Source of the DNA: Klebsormidium nitens
Lineage: Eukaryota; Streptophyta; Klebsormidiophyceae; Klebsormidiales; Klebsormidiaceae
NCBI GenBank assembly: GCA_000708835.1
Contig: DF237132.1
Coordinates: forward strand, 62,001 to 126,000
Length of the DNA: 64,000 nt
Direction: 5' to 3'
A program made the translations under genes and the position numbers. The notes below the pieces were generated by a model. That model did no database searches and had not been told where the DNA came from. It was given only the letters and a program-made list of their open reading frames with translations. Below, piece after piece: positions 47,201 to 59,395 of this stretch (position 1 is its first letter; every line of letters starts with the position of its first letter).

Positions 47201-50200
47201 GCACTGCCCAGCGACGTGAGCCCGGTGCCAGTCGATCCCTGGGCAGCGCCACTGGCCCCGCTTGACACCGCCGGCGGCGCGGACCCCCCCGGGGGACTGA
47301 CCGCAATCACCTCCGCAGTCGGAATCGCGAGCGCTGCCGTCGTGTTTCCCCCCATCGCGGAACCTGCCCCCGAGTTTGCCCCGATCGTCGTGACGCTTAT
47401 TCCCGAACCCGCCCGCACCCGCGTGCCGAGGAACGAGAAAAGCGAATGCGCGGCCGAGCCACGGAGGTGCCGGTCCCGGCTCCCGGAATGGAGGTCCCAG
47501 ATGTACAGCACGTCATGAGTTCCGCTAGAGTCCGGGCAGCAGAGGCAGGCGAGGTAGCCGCGCTTGCCGTCCCAAACGCAGGCGCGGGGGGGTGCCACGT
47601 GGCCGGGAAAGATGCGCTCGCAGCGCAGGGTTTCGAGGGACGAGAGCGCTACAGTGGCGTCATCAGAGACGGTGCAGAAGGAAGAGGCCCAGGGAGAGGG
47701 GGTGCCGGCGGGGGGGAGCAGCAGGGCACGGACCTGAACAAGGGAAGAACTGAATTGTCAAGATAGACAAATGCTTCGCTCAGATTGATTTCGCTCAGTA
47801 TCTTCTTTCTAGTTTCGAAGGAATTCGTCGTGGACACAGCATTCTTGAAGACGTCTTGACGTTGAGACGATCCAATCATGTCCTTAGAGAAGCGAGGAAG
47901 GGCTTCCAGAGTTACGAAGGGCGTCGAAGTACTTCGGCTGAAAAGGTAGCAGAACGGGTACTTGGCTCAATGCATATGCCGGGAAGAAGGTGATGTAGTG
48001 ACCGTGCAGTTAGCCTAACTCTTTGTAAAGCTGAGAAACATGATCCGGAAAAACGCAGTCCTTCATACACTTGCGAGAGAAGCAATCCAGTGAAACCCAC
48101 CGGCCCGACATGCTGGCGGAAAACCGCGAGCGCAGCGCCCGCCCTGGAGACGTCCCACGCGCGCACCGTCCAGTCGAGGCTCCCCGAAAGTAGCACCCGG
48201 CCATGCCCCACATTTAGAGATGGGGGGGCCTTTTGCTCGGCCAGGCAAAGGACGGCTGCCCCGTGGCCCTCTAGACTGAGCACCCCCTGGTTTGATTCTC
48301 TACCCCCCTGAAGCGTTCCAGGGGGGCTCGCTACCAGCGAAAAGATTCTGATCAGCCCGTCCGCGTAGCCCCTGACCAGGCACGTGGGGGAGAACGCGCC
48401 GCCCCCAATCAAAAGGGAGGAAGTCACTGGTGGCGTCGACGCCTGTTCGAATGTTCCCGCATCTTTTTCTGGTGCTTGAACTGGTTCGGATGAAGGATCC
48501 GACTTTCCGACCAACAAACTGCTGCCCTCTCGAAGGAGCCCCCCCGGTTCTGAATATGCCCACCCGTCTGCTAGACGCGCTTCCTCCACAAGTTCCGCTG
48601 CAGGGGGTTGACTTCCCTGCTTTTCCAAGGCCCCCGAAGAAAGCGGAGGCAGCTTCCACAGGGTAACGCTCGGGTTTGCGCCCCATCCCCCCTCTACAAC
48701 CGTAGGGCCAACCGTCACCCGGGCGACGACCCTGCCCGCCACCTGGCAGAACCGGCAGCTGCTGACATCATCCTCCGTCGTCGCCTGCGGGATGCTCGCC
48801 ACCGCGGACAGGCTCGCCGGATTCAGTTCTTTCCCGTTTGGGGCCGAGTCTGGATGAGAGTCGGTGGAAAGAAGCCCGACTTGAAGGCTAGAGATGTCGT
48901 AGACGACTGCGCCTCCCGCTTCGTCCCACAGAAGGAGCCGATCCGCGGAGGCGGAGCTTTCCCCTTGACGCAAGAAGAGCGCACCTTGCCAGGCAGAGCC
49001 GCCGTCCCTCGTCTCCCGAGCCAGGACCTTTGCCCCCTCGACCAATCTCACCTCCCAGAAGTTTTGTCCCACCACGGCCACTAACCTTCCGTCAGGCGAC
49101 ACGGCAGCCGAGACACCAGGTTGTGAATCCCCTCCCCCTGTGAGATCACCGTCCTCCTGTTTCGATTCAGCTTTCTGCTTGCCTGCGTCTGCTTTCGGGC
49201 TCTTAGCCTGCGGCTCTTTCCGACCGGCCCCTCCTGCAATACCCCACCACACCTGGACCCCCCCGCGCGCGTCCGCCGCCACCAAGGTGTGGCACGCCGC
49301 CGTTTCGTAATCGAGGGCGGCCACCAATGACTTCACAGGGCCGATTCCCAGCACTCCGTGTGCCACCGTTTGCACCACGGCTAGTGTCGCCGTGTCTACA
49401 ATCAAAACCACCCCCCTGCCGGACCCCCCCCTTTGCGAAGCAGAGGCCCCCGTTGGCGCGATGCCCCCCAGGCCCAGCCCTGACGCCCCCTCGCAAGCAA
49501 CCGACACGTAGCGCCGTTCCTTGCCAAGCACGGCAGACGCTTCGGGGACCCCCGCCCAGGGGGGGAGGCGCCGCCTCCGTCGGCAGCGGCCAGTCCCGAT
49601 GTCCCACACGCACAGTGTGCCGTCTACACACAAGCTTAGCAGAGCCTCGTCGTCGCCCCCCAGGCCCCCCGACGTTTCGCTCTCGATGCTAGACCTCCGG
49701 CGCTGCTCTAGGCGTTCGGCCTCCTCATAAGCTGCCATTGGAGATGAGGACGGTCCGCCGGAATCGAGAGCCCCCATTTCGAGGCTCCTGTTGCTGGCGT
49801 CCGATAGGAATGATTTTTTTTCTGAAGAAGGACGGTCAGAGAGATCTGCAGACTCTGCACTGGTGCGGCGGCTGACATTGCTGCTGGCGGCGCTGATGCG
49901 CCGACCGCTGGTGTCAAGGAAGGTGACCTGTTTGACTGAGCTCCGGCGCGGGGGGCGGGTGTCTGTGCCGGCGCTGTCGGAACCGTCCGAAGGTTGGCAG
50001 ATTGCCAGGGCTGAGATGGCCGCGGAGTGGCCGCAGAGCATTGCCACTGGCCAGAGAGACTGCATAACGCGGACATTATGGAATTATTTAGCAAGTTTGA
50101 CGTCTTGAGTGCCAGGTTTTGGTCTGAAGCAGAGTTCAATCCGCGCCCTGTGATTTGCCTGATTTAGCAGTTGAGCTGAAGATTTGGTTGTCCTTGCAAC

Positions 50201-50621
50201 AGAAGATGGCGCAGGCTGATATGCTGGCTGATGTGAAAAGAAGGGAGGTAAACCCCTTTCAGGAAGAAGCAACCCTTCAGATCTTCTTGCAAAAAAGCAA
50301 CGAAGAAGCTATCAGTACGTGCAATGACAACCATGAGCAACAATGCTGAGTCTGCAACAGCAAAATTGGATCCTTGCAAGCCACCTCTAAGATGCTTTCC
50401 AGCATAGGGTCATCATCCGGTCAACCCCTTACCTTCTGTGCATGTCCATCATTTGGCCCCTCGTTTAGATCAAGCACCTCTCCTTCCACCCGCCAATTCA
50501 GAATGCCACCATCAGCAGCCCCCGTCCAAATGGAACGCCATCCAGACGATGCAAGAACACACGTGACGGCGTGCTCAGGGGGAGCCTCTGGCCACAAGGC
50601 CTGAGGCAAGATGCACCGCAT
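41234..50621 (-). CDS. WDR7/rabconnectin-3-beta-like WD40 protein
   Basis: Nine exons: 50621-50433, 50059-48101, 47733-46505, 46003-45818, 44966-44778, 44406-44052, 43268-43080, 42247-42113 and 41704-41234. They give 1633 residues in phase. WDR7-type proteins partner DMXL/rabconnectin-3-alpha and regulate V-ATPase assembly. WD repeats flank a helical middle: N-terminal units include SGWRSIWTGAADGGILNW, PVAMLCGHSAAISALAI, LLSLCVDGTLCVWDIGTG and LLSGSLDWTVRAWDVSRAG; a further unit has HDVLYIWDLHSG. The helical part includes YPSLVRPDLPAIVAPYLLQL and PESPAHLTALMALIRAVRAN. The C-terminus has IYPMVAYHQESMRLAVGDPI, VCFSSDGEGVVAYS and LRWWNLG. The short first exon was added because plant homologues start this way and phases fit; an internal ATG at 50065 overlaps the exon 2 acceptor. 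Exon 6 could instead end at 44055. Confidence 0.87.
42000..42130. repeat. Exon-edge duplication in a WDR7-like intron
   Basis: The 3' edge of exon 8 (gaatgcattttgaag at 42116) has a copy, gaatgcattctgaag, at 42005 in the following intron, 111 bp away. The copy would read LQNAF again. The similarity outside this block is weaker. Confidence 0.6.
43240..43425. repeat. Exon-edge duplication in a WDR7-like intron
   Basis: The 5' edge of exon 7 plus acceptor, cactggtgctgcat then ggggaagggga, occurs at 43261 (exon) and again at 43395 in the upstream intron, 134 bp away. The intervening sequence also keeps a diverged acacggt-c block before each copy. Confidence 0.85.
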
Positions 50622-51362
50622 GGCTGATCCCCGAAACCTCTTGGTGAGGACTCAATTGGGGCAAACTGCTTCCATGCTTCGTCCGGTCCTGCAATTGCTC
50701 TACTCCACCCTGATCTTAGAACCAACTACGGTTTTGCAGAGAAGCTTCTATCAGACGCGGCTGAACGAGCAGGCTCTGCCAGGCTCTGCCAGGCTGGGCA
50801 AGGGCGCCATTGGCGTGGTTGCTTCTGCCATCATCGTGATCAAGCATCAATCATGCAGCTACAGTACCCAAGGCTGTACAGCAGTGCAGGCTTCAGCCAA
50901 CTCGAGAGCTTTCCAAACCCTAATTTCAAAAGTTCACTGTACGGCACAGGCCCCTTCCGAGGCGCTTCCTTCAGCACCTCGTCACCCGGTGGAACTTGCG
51001 AGGCGCTGCTTCTCCACACAGCGTTTTTGACTTGCCCTGGTGTCCAAAACGACAGCAGGATGCACAGATTCTTTGCTCAGAGCTAGCCTCTAGCTGCTCT
51101 TCAATTTTGCAATCTTGAGCCCTTCAAGAGGCTTCAAGTTGAGCATGCGAATTGCAGGATCAGCACTGTGACGGCCATGATCCTGTAGGCATTCCACCTC
51201 ACATGAGCAAGGGGCTTCACTACCGTCTTCTTGAGATTGCAGCGATCTCCGTCTGGAAAAAACAAGTTTGATCAACAGCTGTGGTGGCGGGCAGCGAAAC
51301 TTCAGTAGGCGGATCGAAAGCATTCAGGAACCTGTGCTGCATGCGTTTGATTACTACCTAGC
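50622..51362. other. Divergent 5' region of WDR7-like and GGCT-like genes; possible unplaced exons
   Basis: Plus-strand frames at 50674-51030 (MLRPVLQLLYSTL start) and 50853-51086 (with RGASFSTSS) look like organelle-targeting leaders. They could hold an upstream exon of the following gene, but no splice could be fixed. A minus-strand frame at 51254-51090 ends IRMLNLKPLEGLKIAKLKSS before TAG and also looks coding. None is firm. The WDR7-like promoter must lie here too. Confidence 0.3.
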
Positions 51363-54300
51363 ATGGCCACGTTTGTTCAGAAGCATGTCTCCCAGCAATT
51401 GAGGATGTTGCAGCTCTCAAGGCAGCATTGTACATTAAGAGCCTTCCCCTTGATGACTTTTAAGCACGCAACTTTGAGAGGGCATCAGGCTTTGCACCAC
51501 CAACAGAGGCATTGCCTCTTCACAAACACAGACAAGTCTAGCATCTTCATACAACAATCAGGGGCCAGAGAAGGAATGCTTGTGAAGCGGAATAAGGTTC
51601 TCTATCCATCAGCCAGGGGGCCGAGGGAAGGGCAATCCGTGAGTGACCTGGTCTCAGGTGAGCCTTGAATGCAACTTTGGGTGTCACAGGGAGACAACTG
51701 TTTGCACTAAAAGCAATGCCCTAGTGCAAAGACAAAGGGGCGACTGCATTCATTTTATGCTCAAACAAAGCATTCTCCTAACGCTCCATCACCACCTTTA
51801 CTCATGAAGGTTATTTGCAGTTCAGCATGTAGCCTGGATCAAGTGCTGAGGGCCGGCACACTCGCTATGCTGGTGTACCACTAGTAAGTGAATGGAACTA
51901 GTGGTGCCATCTTGGTGGCTTGACACTCTTTGTTCTCCCCAACCAAGTGTTGAGATTGTCTTCATCTGGTTGCACAGACACGGAATTGAATGAGCCGAAG
52001 GACTTTGAGCACCTGGCAGACTCGGACGGGCTCCTGTCCATTGTTGGCTTCGGTTCTCTGCTTTCAAGTAAGTGTTCTTTCCTTTCACCCTGCCTCCGAA
52101 AGAACCATTGCCCTCAAAGGAATGGTCCAATAGTTGTCAAAAGCGTGTGTCACCATCAGACTTGTCCCAGAGCAAGCATAAGAAATTGTGTTCGGTTTTG
52201 CCAAGGATTCCACAAGTTTCAAATAAGTCTGCGGAATACATCACAGCGACGTACGTCTTGGAGGCGGTGCCCCCTGCATATCTTCCTAAAAGCTTCTCAC
52301 ACGCAGAATCTTCTCATCTGCGCTTGAAAGTCACATCAGGAATGTGTACTAGGAACATTGATCATCACGGAGAAGCTGAGTCCTAAACTCTGCTTGTCAT
52401 CCACGGTCATTCAACCTCTGTCCTCCCAATCACAGTAAGGAGCGCTAAGTACACTTTTCCGGACCTGCAAAACTTTCGAGTGGCTCGCCTGGACGGCTTT
52501 CGGCGGGTGTTTGCACATGTGGCCCCTGTTTTCCTGGTCAGGGGCATAGCCAACCTGGAGACTAGGGTAAGAGCGTCCGCAGGATCGCTTTCAAACATCT
52601 AATGCGAAGTCGTTTTCGCCCCCTGAACAGCAGAAATGTATGTGACCAAAGAGGGGCTTGCAACACCTTATACGTGGGTCCATGTTACAAGGCCTTCAAT
52701 GATGCGGAGGGGCCTCAGCTCGTACCATGCGCCATTTGTGTCTCTCCTGTCACAGTGTGTGGAACACGAAAAAAGGAAATCTGTTTATTGTTCAGATTTC
52801 ATGGGTCGTACGTTCTTTAAGGCCTCCAACTAACGCAATGATAAGGAGACATGGCGGCGCCTTGATATTTGCAGGAGATGTCGAGCTTGAGCGTTGAACC
52901 ATGCAGAGGGGAGTCGATCGTCGTCACCATGTTTGAGATCGATATCTCTGAGGTAAGCTGAATGGTCCTTCAGAAGATTGGCAAGTCATGGAGCCGCGTT
53001 TTCCATCCCCGTTTGCTAAGCAGAAGTAATAGCTACTGTTGTTTTGATCGAACAAGAGAGCAGTGCTCGAAGATACACCGGTTGCGCAATGGATTGCCTT
53101 TCCCGAAAATCTATCCCGATGAATATCTTAGCCCCTCGATCGCTTGGATCACCTTAAGAACCTGCGTTTGCATGCTAGGTAAATGCGGACGTCAAGGCTT
53201 GTCGTCAGCGATTTGTTGTGCCTGTCCGGGCCTGGCGCTCTCTCATTCGTCCCTTTATCCTTCCGTTTTTTCCAAACTCCAGGTTCCTGCCTTTATCGAG
53301 CGGGAGCACGAGTTCCGCTTCCTTAGAGTCTATCCCCAAAGCGTCGGCTCGACCAGCCTCAGGCCAGCGGTGAGGTCTTGACTCAAGAAGTAACGCAATC
53401 GAAAGAATACGCGCAGCTGTACAAGTCTGACTCAGTCAGGCGTCTGCTGAAGCATGTGCGAGGGGTTACTCAGATGCATGTGGTTTCTCCTTTTGCGCTT
53501 TCTGATACAAGATTTTCATAAGCAATTCGGCATGGGCACTGTCGTCTGCATCCGGCCATACAGCGCGCTTTTTCTGTCCACAACTTTGGGTTTCCTGACT
53601 TCGCTTATCTGTCCGTGGCCGTGTTTCGATACGCAGGTGGTTTGCAGCCGGTATAGCGACGAGGAGTACCGCCAAGTACGCTGCAAAGGCAGGTAAACCG
53701 CCCTCCAAAAACTGCACCGCAGACACTGCGATCGTGTAAGTAGGGAAGCCGTTCAAAGCAAGTTGTGAATTGCGGCATTCCCATGTCGAGTGAATAGCGA
53801 GCTCCCTCCGCATTCAAGACGTTTCCACAATGTCATCTTTCCGCAAACAATTTCATGACGGCGTTGCTTTTGATAGTTCTGACTGATGGGCCTGGAGCTC
53901 CAGCATTTTTTCGCAAACCATGGCCTTCGTCCCCCTTTTGGTGCTCTGCGTGTTTCAAGCCGTCCCTTCAATTTCCGATTTCGGTACAGGTAGCGAGGAG
54001 GAGTTCGAACGACGGTACGGCCGTTTTGGAATCCAGCGGATCTGGGTTGATGACGTGCTTCCATGTCGGACTTACCTACGGCACTGGTAAGGGCCAAGGA
54101 CCTATCTCCTAGAGCTTATATAGCCGTGCCGGAACTTGTGCCTCTGGCTGTGATTTCCACTCACCTTTATTTCGTCGTCGTGCATGTTGAGAGGCTTGTC
54201 GCAGTTTAGTCTCGTCTTTCTCCTGAGCCTGGCTACTCGAGCAAGCAGATGCTGCGTCGTATTGAATCGACATTCTGGAGAAACAGGAGCAAAAGAGGGT

Positions 54301-54527
54301 GGTCTCGTCTTGCCTTCAGCAACAAGACCATCTCTAACTGCCGTTCTCAAACTTATGTCTTCAGTGTGCTTGCGGCTCAGAACCTGTCGCCGGAGGCTTA
54401 CGCCAGCTTCTTGGACCACACGTTCCTGGCTGATAGACGCACCACTATCAGGCAGCACTTACAAGCTGACCCGCAGATCATGCTCGAACTCCCCCCACCG
54501 GAGTTGGCTGAAAGATACGGGGGGTAG
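51363..54527 (+). CDS. Gamma-glutamylcyclotransferase-like (GGCT/AIG2-fold) protein
   Basis: Exons 51363-51657, 51978-52067, 52436-52566, 52875-52952, 53283-53369, 53637-53692, 53994-54086 and 54365-54527 give 330 residues in phase. The GGCT fold is marked by IVGFGSLLS (the YGS-L substrate loop, about 119-128), then TFPDLQNFRVARLDGFRRVF, SLSVEPCRGESIVV, and PAFIEREHEFRF, which holds the candidate catalytic Glu. Later parts are YSDEEYRQVRCKG, FGIQRIWVDDVLPCRTYL, VLAAQNLSPEAYASFLDHTF and a final LAERYGG. The family acts on gamma-glutamyl peptides; the substrate here is unknown. The first exon is Arg/His/Gln-rich and nearly free of acid, so it may be an organelle-targeting leader, and its ATG is tentative. 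The exon at 53994 uses a gtag acceptor because the upstream cag would place a stop in frame. Confidence 0.82.
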
Positions 54528-55880
54528 GGCAGAACAAAGACTCTTCTCGGATCGAAACAACAGCCTTCAAGGTACTTGGCAAATGTTTCTCTGACGATAC
54601 GAATCTACATGGGGCTGGGCAGTCCTTCCGATCCACTGATAAGTTATATTGATAAGCTCAGATACGAGTTGACGAATTACAGGTTCCTCAAGATTGGCAA
54701 GCAGGTTGTGTAGCTTCGTTCATTATCAGGAACATTACTCGTCACATGCAGCTTCCGTCAAGGACTGAAGGAATGTTCCGAATAATCTGCAATCATGCAT
54801 TGCATATGCATACGGCCCAATGTATCAATTCTATCTTGCACGGTCGTGTGACATAAGGATCGGACTAGCTAGAACATCTAGCTTGATCTAACCTTGTAAT
54901 GCACAAGAGTTCGAATACTCTCACCGCCACAGTACTTATTTTTTAACCAAGGGTAGCTCAGCTTCATCGTCGTTGCCTATCCCGAGCCAGGATCGGACCT
55001 GGTCCTAAACGGACCAGTTTGGAACCAGGTAAAGGTCAAGATGCCGCTCCTTCTGCACAATCAACTCTTGGCGTGAGTCGCTCAGGGATGCCTTCTCTCT
55101 TCATGCAGTCACTATTTTGCTCATGTACTAGCTATTCAGCTGCGGCTTAACCGCTCATGTGCTACACTTGTCTAAGCTTGCACTCGGGTTTTGATTGCAT
55201 GCTTCGGGCAACCGTTGGATGGCGATAGTGCAACACGAGAAACTCTCCTGTACATGACAATCTCTCTTGTTGTCCGAACGTTGTAAAAATTACCATCTGA
55301 CGCGTTTGCAAGCGTACCTTACTGCCCAACTTGCTTGCAATTTCAGTTGATGTCTATGATTTGATCTCCACAATACCGTCATACATGCATGCACGCTGCG
55401 CGGTTAGACTGCACTTGCCAAGGATCCTCAACCGTGCCAGACGAGAATATGTCCGACGCCGGCGATCGAGTATACAACCCAGCGGCACACGCCGACAGAG
55501 GTGCATGGGCTGCCAGGCAGCTCACAATATGGTCGGACGTGCAACATCATGCATCTGCGATTTCCCCTCTTTGAGAAAAAAAAAGCTGATTGCTGATCAG
55601 CGGCTAGAGTACGTCCAACCTTCATGATCAATCGAATACTGAAGCGCAGATCCGCATATCCGCATATCCGCAAGTCTTGCGACTGGTAACGATCATGCAG
55701 TGGAGCGACAGAAGGCTGTCCTATGTAAGAATAGCCGACGACCTTCTCACGAAGCTACCGTCCTGTCAACAGAAGCTGCTTCGCATCAGCATGGAAGTCT
55801 CAAGTTGGACTGGTATGGAAACGCCCTTCAATGCTTACTTGTGCTAAAGAGCAGAGATTGATCCTCTGTACTTTGCACCG
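54528..55880. other. Intergenic region ending in duplicated 3' flank
   Basis: No gene was recognised. From about 55370 the sequence is the diverged partner of 60283-60640. Shared blocks include cacaataccgtca, cgctgcgcggt, catcatgcatctgc, gagaaaaa and gcgcag-t-cgcatatccg. It is the 3' flank carried along in the ATPase duplication. Confidence 0.6.
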
Positions 55881-58800
55881 CTAATCAATTCCCTCGACTC
55901 GTTTGTCTTGTAGTAGCGTGAAAAAGGAGCGCATAATGCCGTTGCTGAAGCGTAGCTTTAAGTAAAACCGTCCATCAGTACTCGTCTCGACAAGGAGCCC
56001 GTTTTTAAGGAGCAGCTCGACCGTCAGATCATGGGGCTGCGTGCGCGCGAGCACTTCTGTTACTTGATCGGGCGCCAGGCAACCGTTTGGCTGCAGATCC
56101 ATTTCGCGTGCCAGCTCCAGTAGGGCCTTCGCTTCCTGAAGGCAAGAGACTCACAGAGTGGTCCTTTAGGAGACGCTTACAAACGTCGGTGAAAATGATC
56201 TTCCGCAAGCTATAAGAATCCGAGTCGACTCGGCTGGTTTCGTTTCGAAGGCAGCAAATGTCCAGCTTTCAGAAGGAAGCCGCGCCGTTGATCCAGTCTG
56301 ATATTCAGAAAATCCGACAATTGACAGCCTAAATATATGGAAATGACACGGATACGTTGCACCCGCCCTTGGCATCATCGAGGTTTAAGTTGGCTAACTT
56401 CCGAAGCCAAAGGCATCCAGCCTTTTGAACCTCACTCATTTGTACTCCGTCAAGGTCAGTTGTAGGGCGGAGGCAAAGCCGATAACCTTACCTTGCTCCC
56501 ATCTTCGAAGGTCAAGGGTAGCTCTCCCGGCTTGATCGGCCCGTCTGGAACCTTCTCCCTCCAATATGCGCCCACAGTTTCGCAGCGTCGCGCTCCCTCG
56601 TCGAGAACAAACTCGATGACACCTGTACAAGGAAAACGGAACGCCAGTCGTGCCCAGACAGGGAAAGCAGCAATAGGTATTCAATCCGCATCTGATTGGT
56701 GCGACTAAGCCAGTGGTTTGATTGGCATGCCATTCTATGGACCACACAAATCAAAGAATGAAGCCTCTCATCGAAAGAAGTATACGAACCCCGGGAAAGC
56801 CGGGATGGCTAAGCGGAGGACGTCAGAAGTCCAGACACTTTTCATCAGTCTGCCAACAAGAAGGACCACGTGTCAAGAAAAAGAGGACCACATTATGGGC
56901 TCCTAAGAAGGTTAGAGAAGGCCCGCGTTTCTCGAAGTCGGGGCTCCCGGTGAAGCCTGCAAGGGTCCGTAAGCTATCCGCCAGGGTTTGGAGGTTTCCG
57001 CCGAGGAAGCGCGCGGCGAACGCGGCCTCGCGCGCCCTGAGCGTCGGCTGCAGGAAGCGCGCGACTTCGGACGGGGAAGCCTCTTCGACCTCGAGAGCGA
57101 TTTCGTCGCAGAGGTAGCGCCTGACGTCTGTAAGGATACAGTTTGTCTTTTGGTTTCAAGTGAATTTCAGTTGTAAACAAGAGCTGAACACCCGACCGCC
57201 ACGAATCCAACGGAGCAACCTCCGATCGAGCGGCGCAGGCACAGCCACAGGACGCGATACAGCGCCGCTGAGATACTCTAAAGATGAAAGATCAGCTGAG
57301 ACGGCCCTACTACGATGCAAAGTCAGTATTTTGGAAAAAAAAGTGCTCGTGATTGTTTCTGTAAAACTTACATATTTCCGAAACGAGGCCCAGAGCAAAG
57401 CCGTCCACTACCAAGACGACACGTGCTCGCGTGTCATTCGCCCAGCGGTCGAACGTACGCAAGAGGTCACCCGAGGTGGACTCCTTTTCGTAGAAGTCAC
57501 GGCCGGAGACCGCATCTATAACGACGACGGGAAGTTTGCCCGTCCGCTCACGGTACCGGTCGCACGCGGCTTCAAACAAGTCTTCTATTGCCCATTCGCC
57601 CCTCGCTGGAAGAGGAAAGACAGGGGTTTTTGGCCGTTAATCAGGGATAATTATGGGCTGGTTAAAGAATGATTATGTGTTCAATAACCAGACTTGGGCT
57701 ATAGCTAGCGTAGGGGCAGGGTAGATTACCGCATGTCTCCAATGACCTGAGACTAAGTCTCGTTTTTAGCCAGGTTAGCAGCCAAAACTTTTTCCTTAAT
57801 AGGGTTGAGATAGAATAGCTTGCAAGAAACGGTTTCAGAGAGCAGCACTATGGGATTCTCTGAAAGCACGTCTTTGGGAAAAGGGAGGTCCACGGTCCAA
57901 GATGACGTACCAATATTCGGAACCCAGTAGATCTTGATTGATAAAGCGTCCTTTACAACCAACTCCAAACTTTTGTTCCGACTGTTTTTCGGCGCTATCC
58001 TCTTTACCTTTGAAAAGTGTGACACCGAAATCGTCCTCGAAATGTCTGAAGAGGTTGCCAAGAATGTTCTGCTTAATCATTATTAAGGCGAAAAATCAAG
58101 TTAGAGTGACTCATTGCGCGACGCCGGCAGGCCCTACCTTGCAAGCGCGCCGCTAGGAAGTCGTTGCCAAATTTGTCGCGTCTGATGAGGGCTCTCGCAA
58201 AACGACCCCAGAAATCGTCCACCGTCTTCACCTTATCAACATAGATGACCCCGTCCAAATCCCCGGTCGCTTTCAGATCCAGAGTTGCCTGCCGCAGGAG
58301 TGTCGTCTTCCCGGTTCCTTCTGCCCCGACCACCAGCGAAAGGTCTCGCCGGGGATGCTTACTCCTGATGCCGTATTCCACGGATCGCACGAGATCCGCG
58401 GCTTTGTTCTCCAGCTCGACACGTGGCAGTCTGAGCTCTTGTTCCGGGTGAGGCGGAACGTGGCTGCCGCGGTTGAGCGTCTCGTCGAGCTACAAGTGGC
58501 GTCACGAGCGGACCCGTTGAAGAGGACTGTCATGAATGGATGCAGCCGATAAAGAGTGCTGATGCTTATGTTGAGCGGGGGCATTTTAGCGCGATTTTTC
58601 GAGGAGAATTCCTTGCTGCTGAGCTTGATATACAATGGATAGTGAGCAACGGAGATTGCAGCGTATCCAAAAGGAGACATACCGACTCAATGAAACAAAA
58701 CATCAGCAGATCGAACAGTTTTTGTCTAAAGAAAGCTCTGTATATCAACCACTTCGGCTTAGGACGGCCGAGGCCTCCTCGACAAAAGGTCCACGTGAGA

Positions 58801-59075
58801 TATGTGGTGGCGATTCACCGACAGCAAGTACGCCAAACCGGTGCAACATTCGACCCACTGGCCGCCTTTACCAGCGGTAGAAATACCAGCTTCTGCACGG
58901 GTCTCATGAGTTGTAGCGGCGTCCAATGGGGGACGTCCGATAACGGAGCGTCAGGAGCCAGACCCTTTGAGCTTACCTCTCTGGGCAATCGGTAGCTGAC
59001 GTAAGCGTGCGTCAGCTCCACGGAGCCAACGAGGATGGTCACCACCCCGATCAAACCGCCTATAAGTAGCTGCAT
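55881..59075 (-). pseudogene. Damaged paralogue of membrane-anchored P-loop ATPase (copy A)
   Basis: Exon equivalents are 59075-58977, 58491-58138, 57605-57372, 57127-56927, 56622-56492 and 56135-55881, matching copy B one to one. They show an N-terminal hydrophobic helix (MQLLIGGLIGVVTILVGSVE), Walker A (GAEGTGKTTLLRQ), a Walker B-like strand (KLPVVVIDA), a second strand (RVVLVVDGFA) and the C-terminal DLQPNGCLAPDQVTEV region. Two lesions are visible. Exon 2 is two bases out of frame with B near an aaaa run at about 58439-58442, so the total is not a multiple of three. The donor of exon 4, GT in B, is GC here in a poor context (aaac|gcgggc at 56927). A decaying copy is most likely; an altered gene model or alternative splicing could rescue it. 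Confidence 0.65.
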
Positions 59076-59395
59076 GAAACAAGATTCGTTTGATACCGAC
59101 AACGAGAAGAATTCCGGGAGCCAAAAGCAAGTCGGATTATTTGCGTCCTGTGTGGGCGGCATGTGAACAAAAACGGTATCGAAAAGACGGATGACCTTAT
59201 TGAACGCTGTGGAGGACCAGGGAACGCTTAGAAGACTCAAGCTCATTGAACATACCGTGACTGACCCACGCGTTAAGGTTCGTAAAAGCTGGCTTGCTAT
59301 CTCACACTTAATCCTCGTTAGCACCAAAGCTGCCCATCGAGGGTCTCGGCCAGGGTAATGAAATAAATTGCCTTATTTTTTTCATCTATTTCTCC

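Noticed and set aside
46450-47518. Plus-strand frames opposite the WDR7-like exon 3
   Set aside because: The minus strand carries WD-repeat sequence in continuous phase with its neighbours.
50065-50065. ATG at 50065 as the start of the WDR7-like protein
   Set aside because: Those bases form the cag acceptor of exon 2. The upstream exon at 50621-50433 fits phase and plant homologues better.
58146-58491. Treating ATPase copy A as fully intact by changing the exon 2 start
   Set aside because: An alternative frame is open, but it loses the N-terminal similarity to copy B and would need a phase the preceding donor does not provide.
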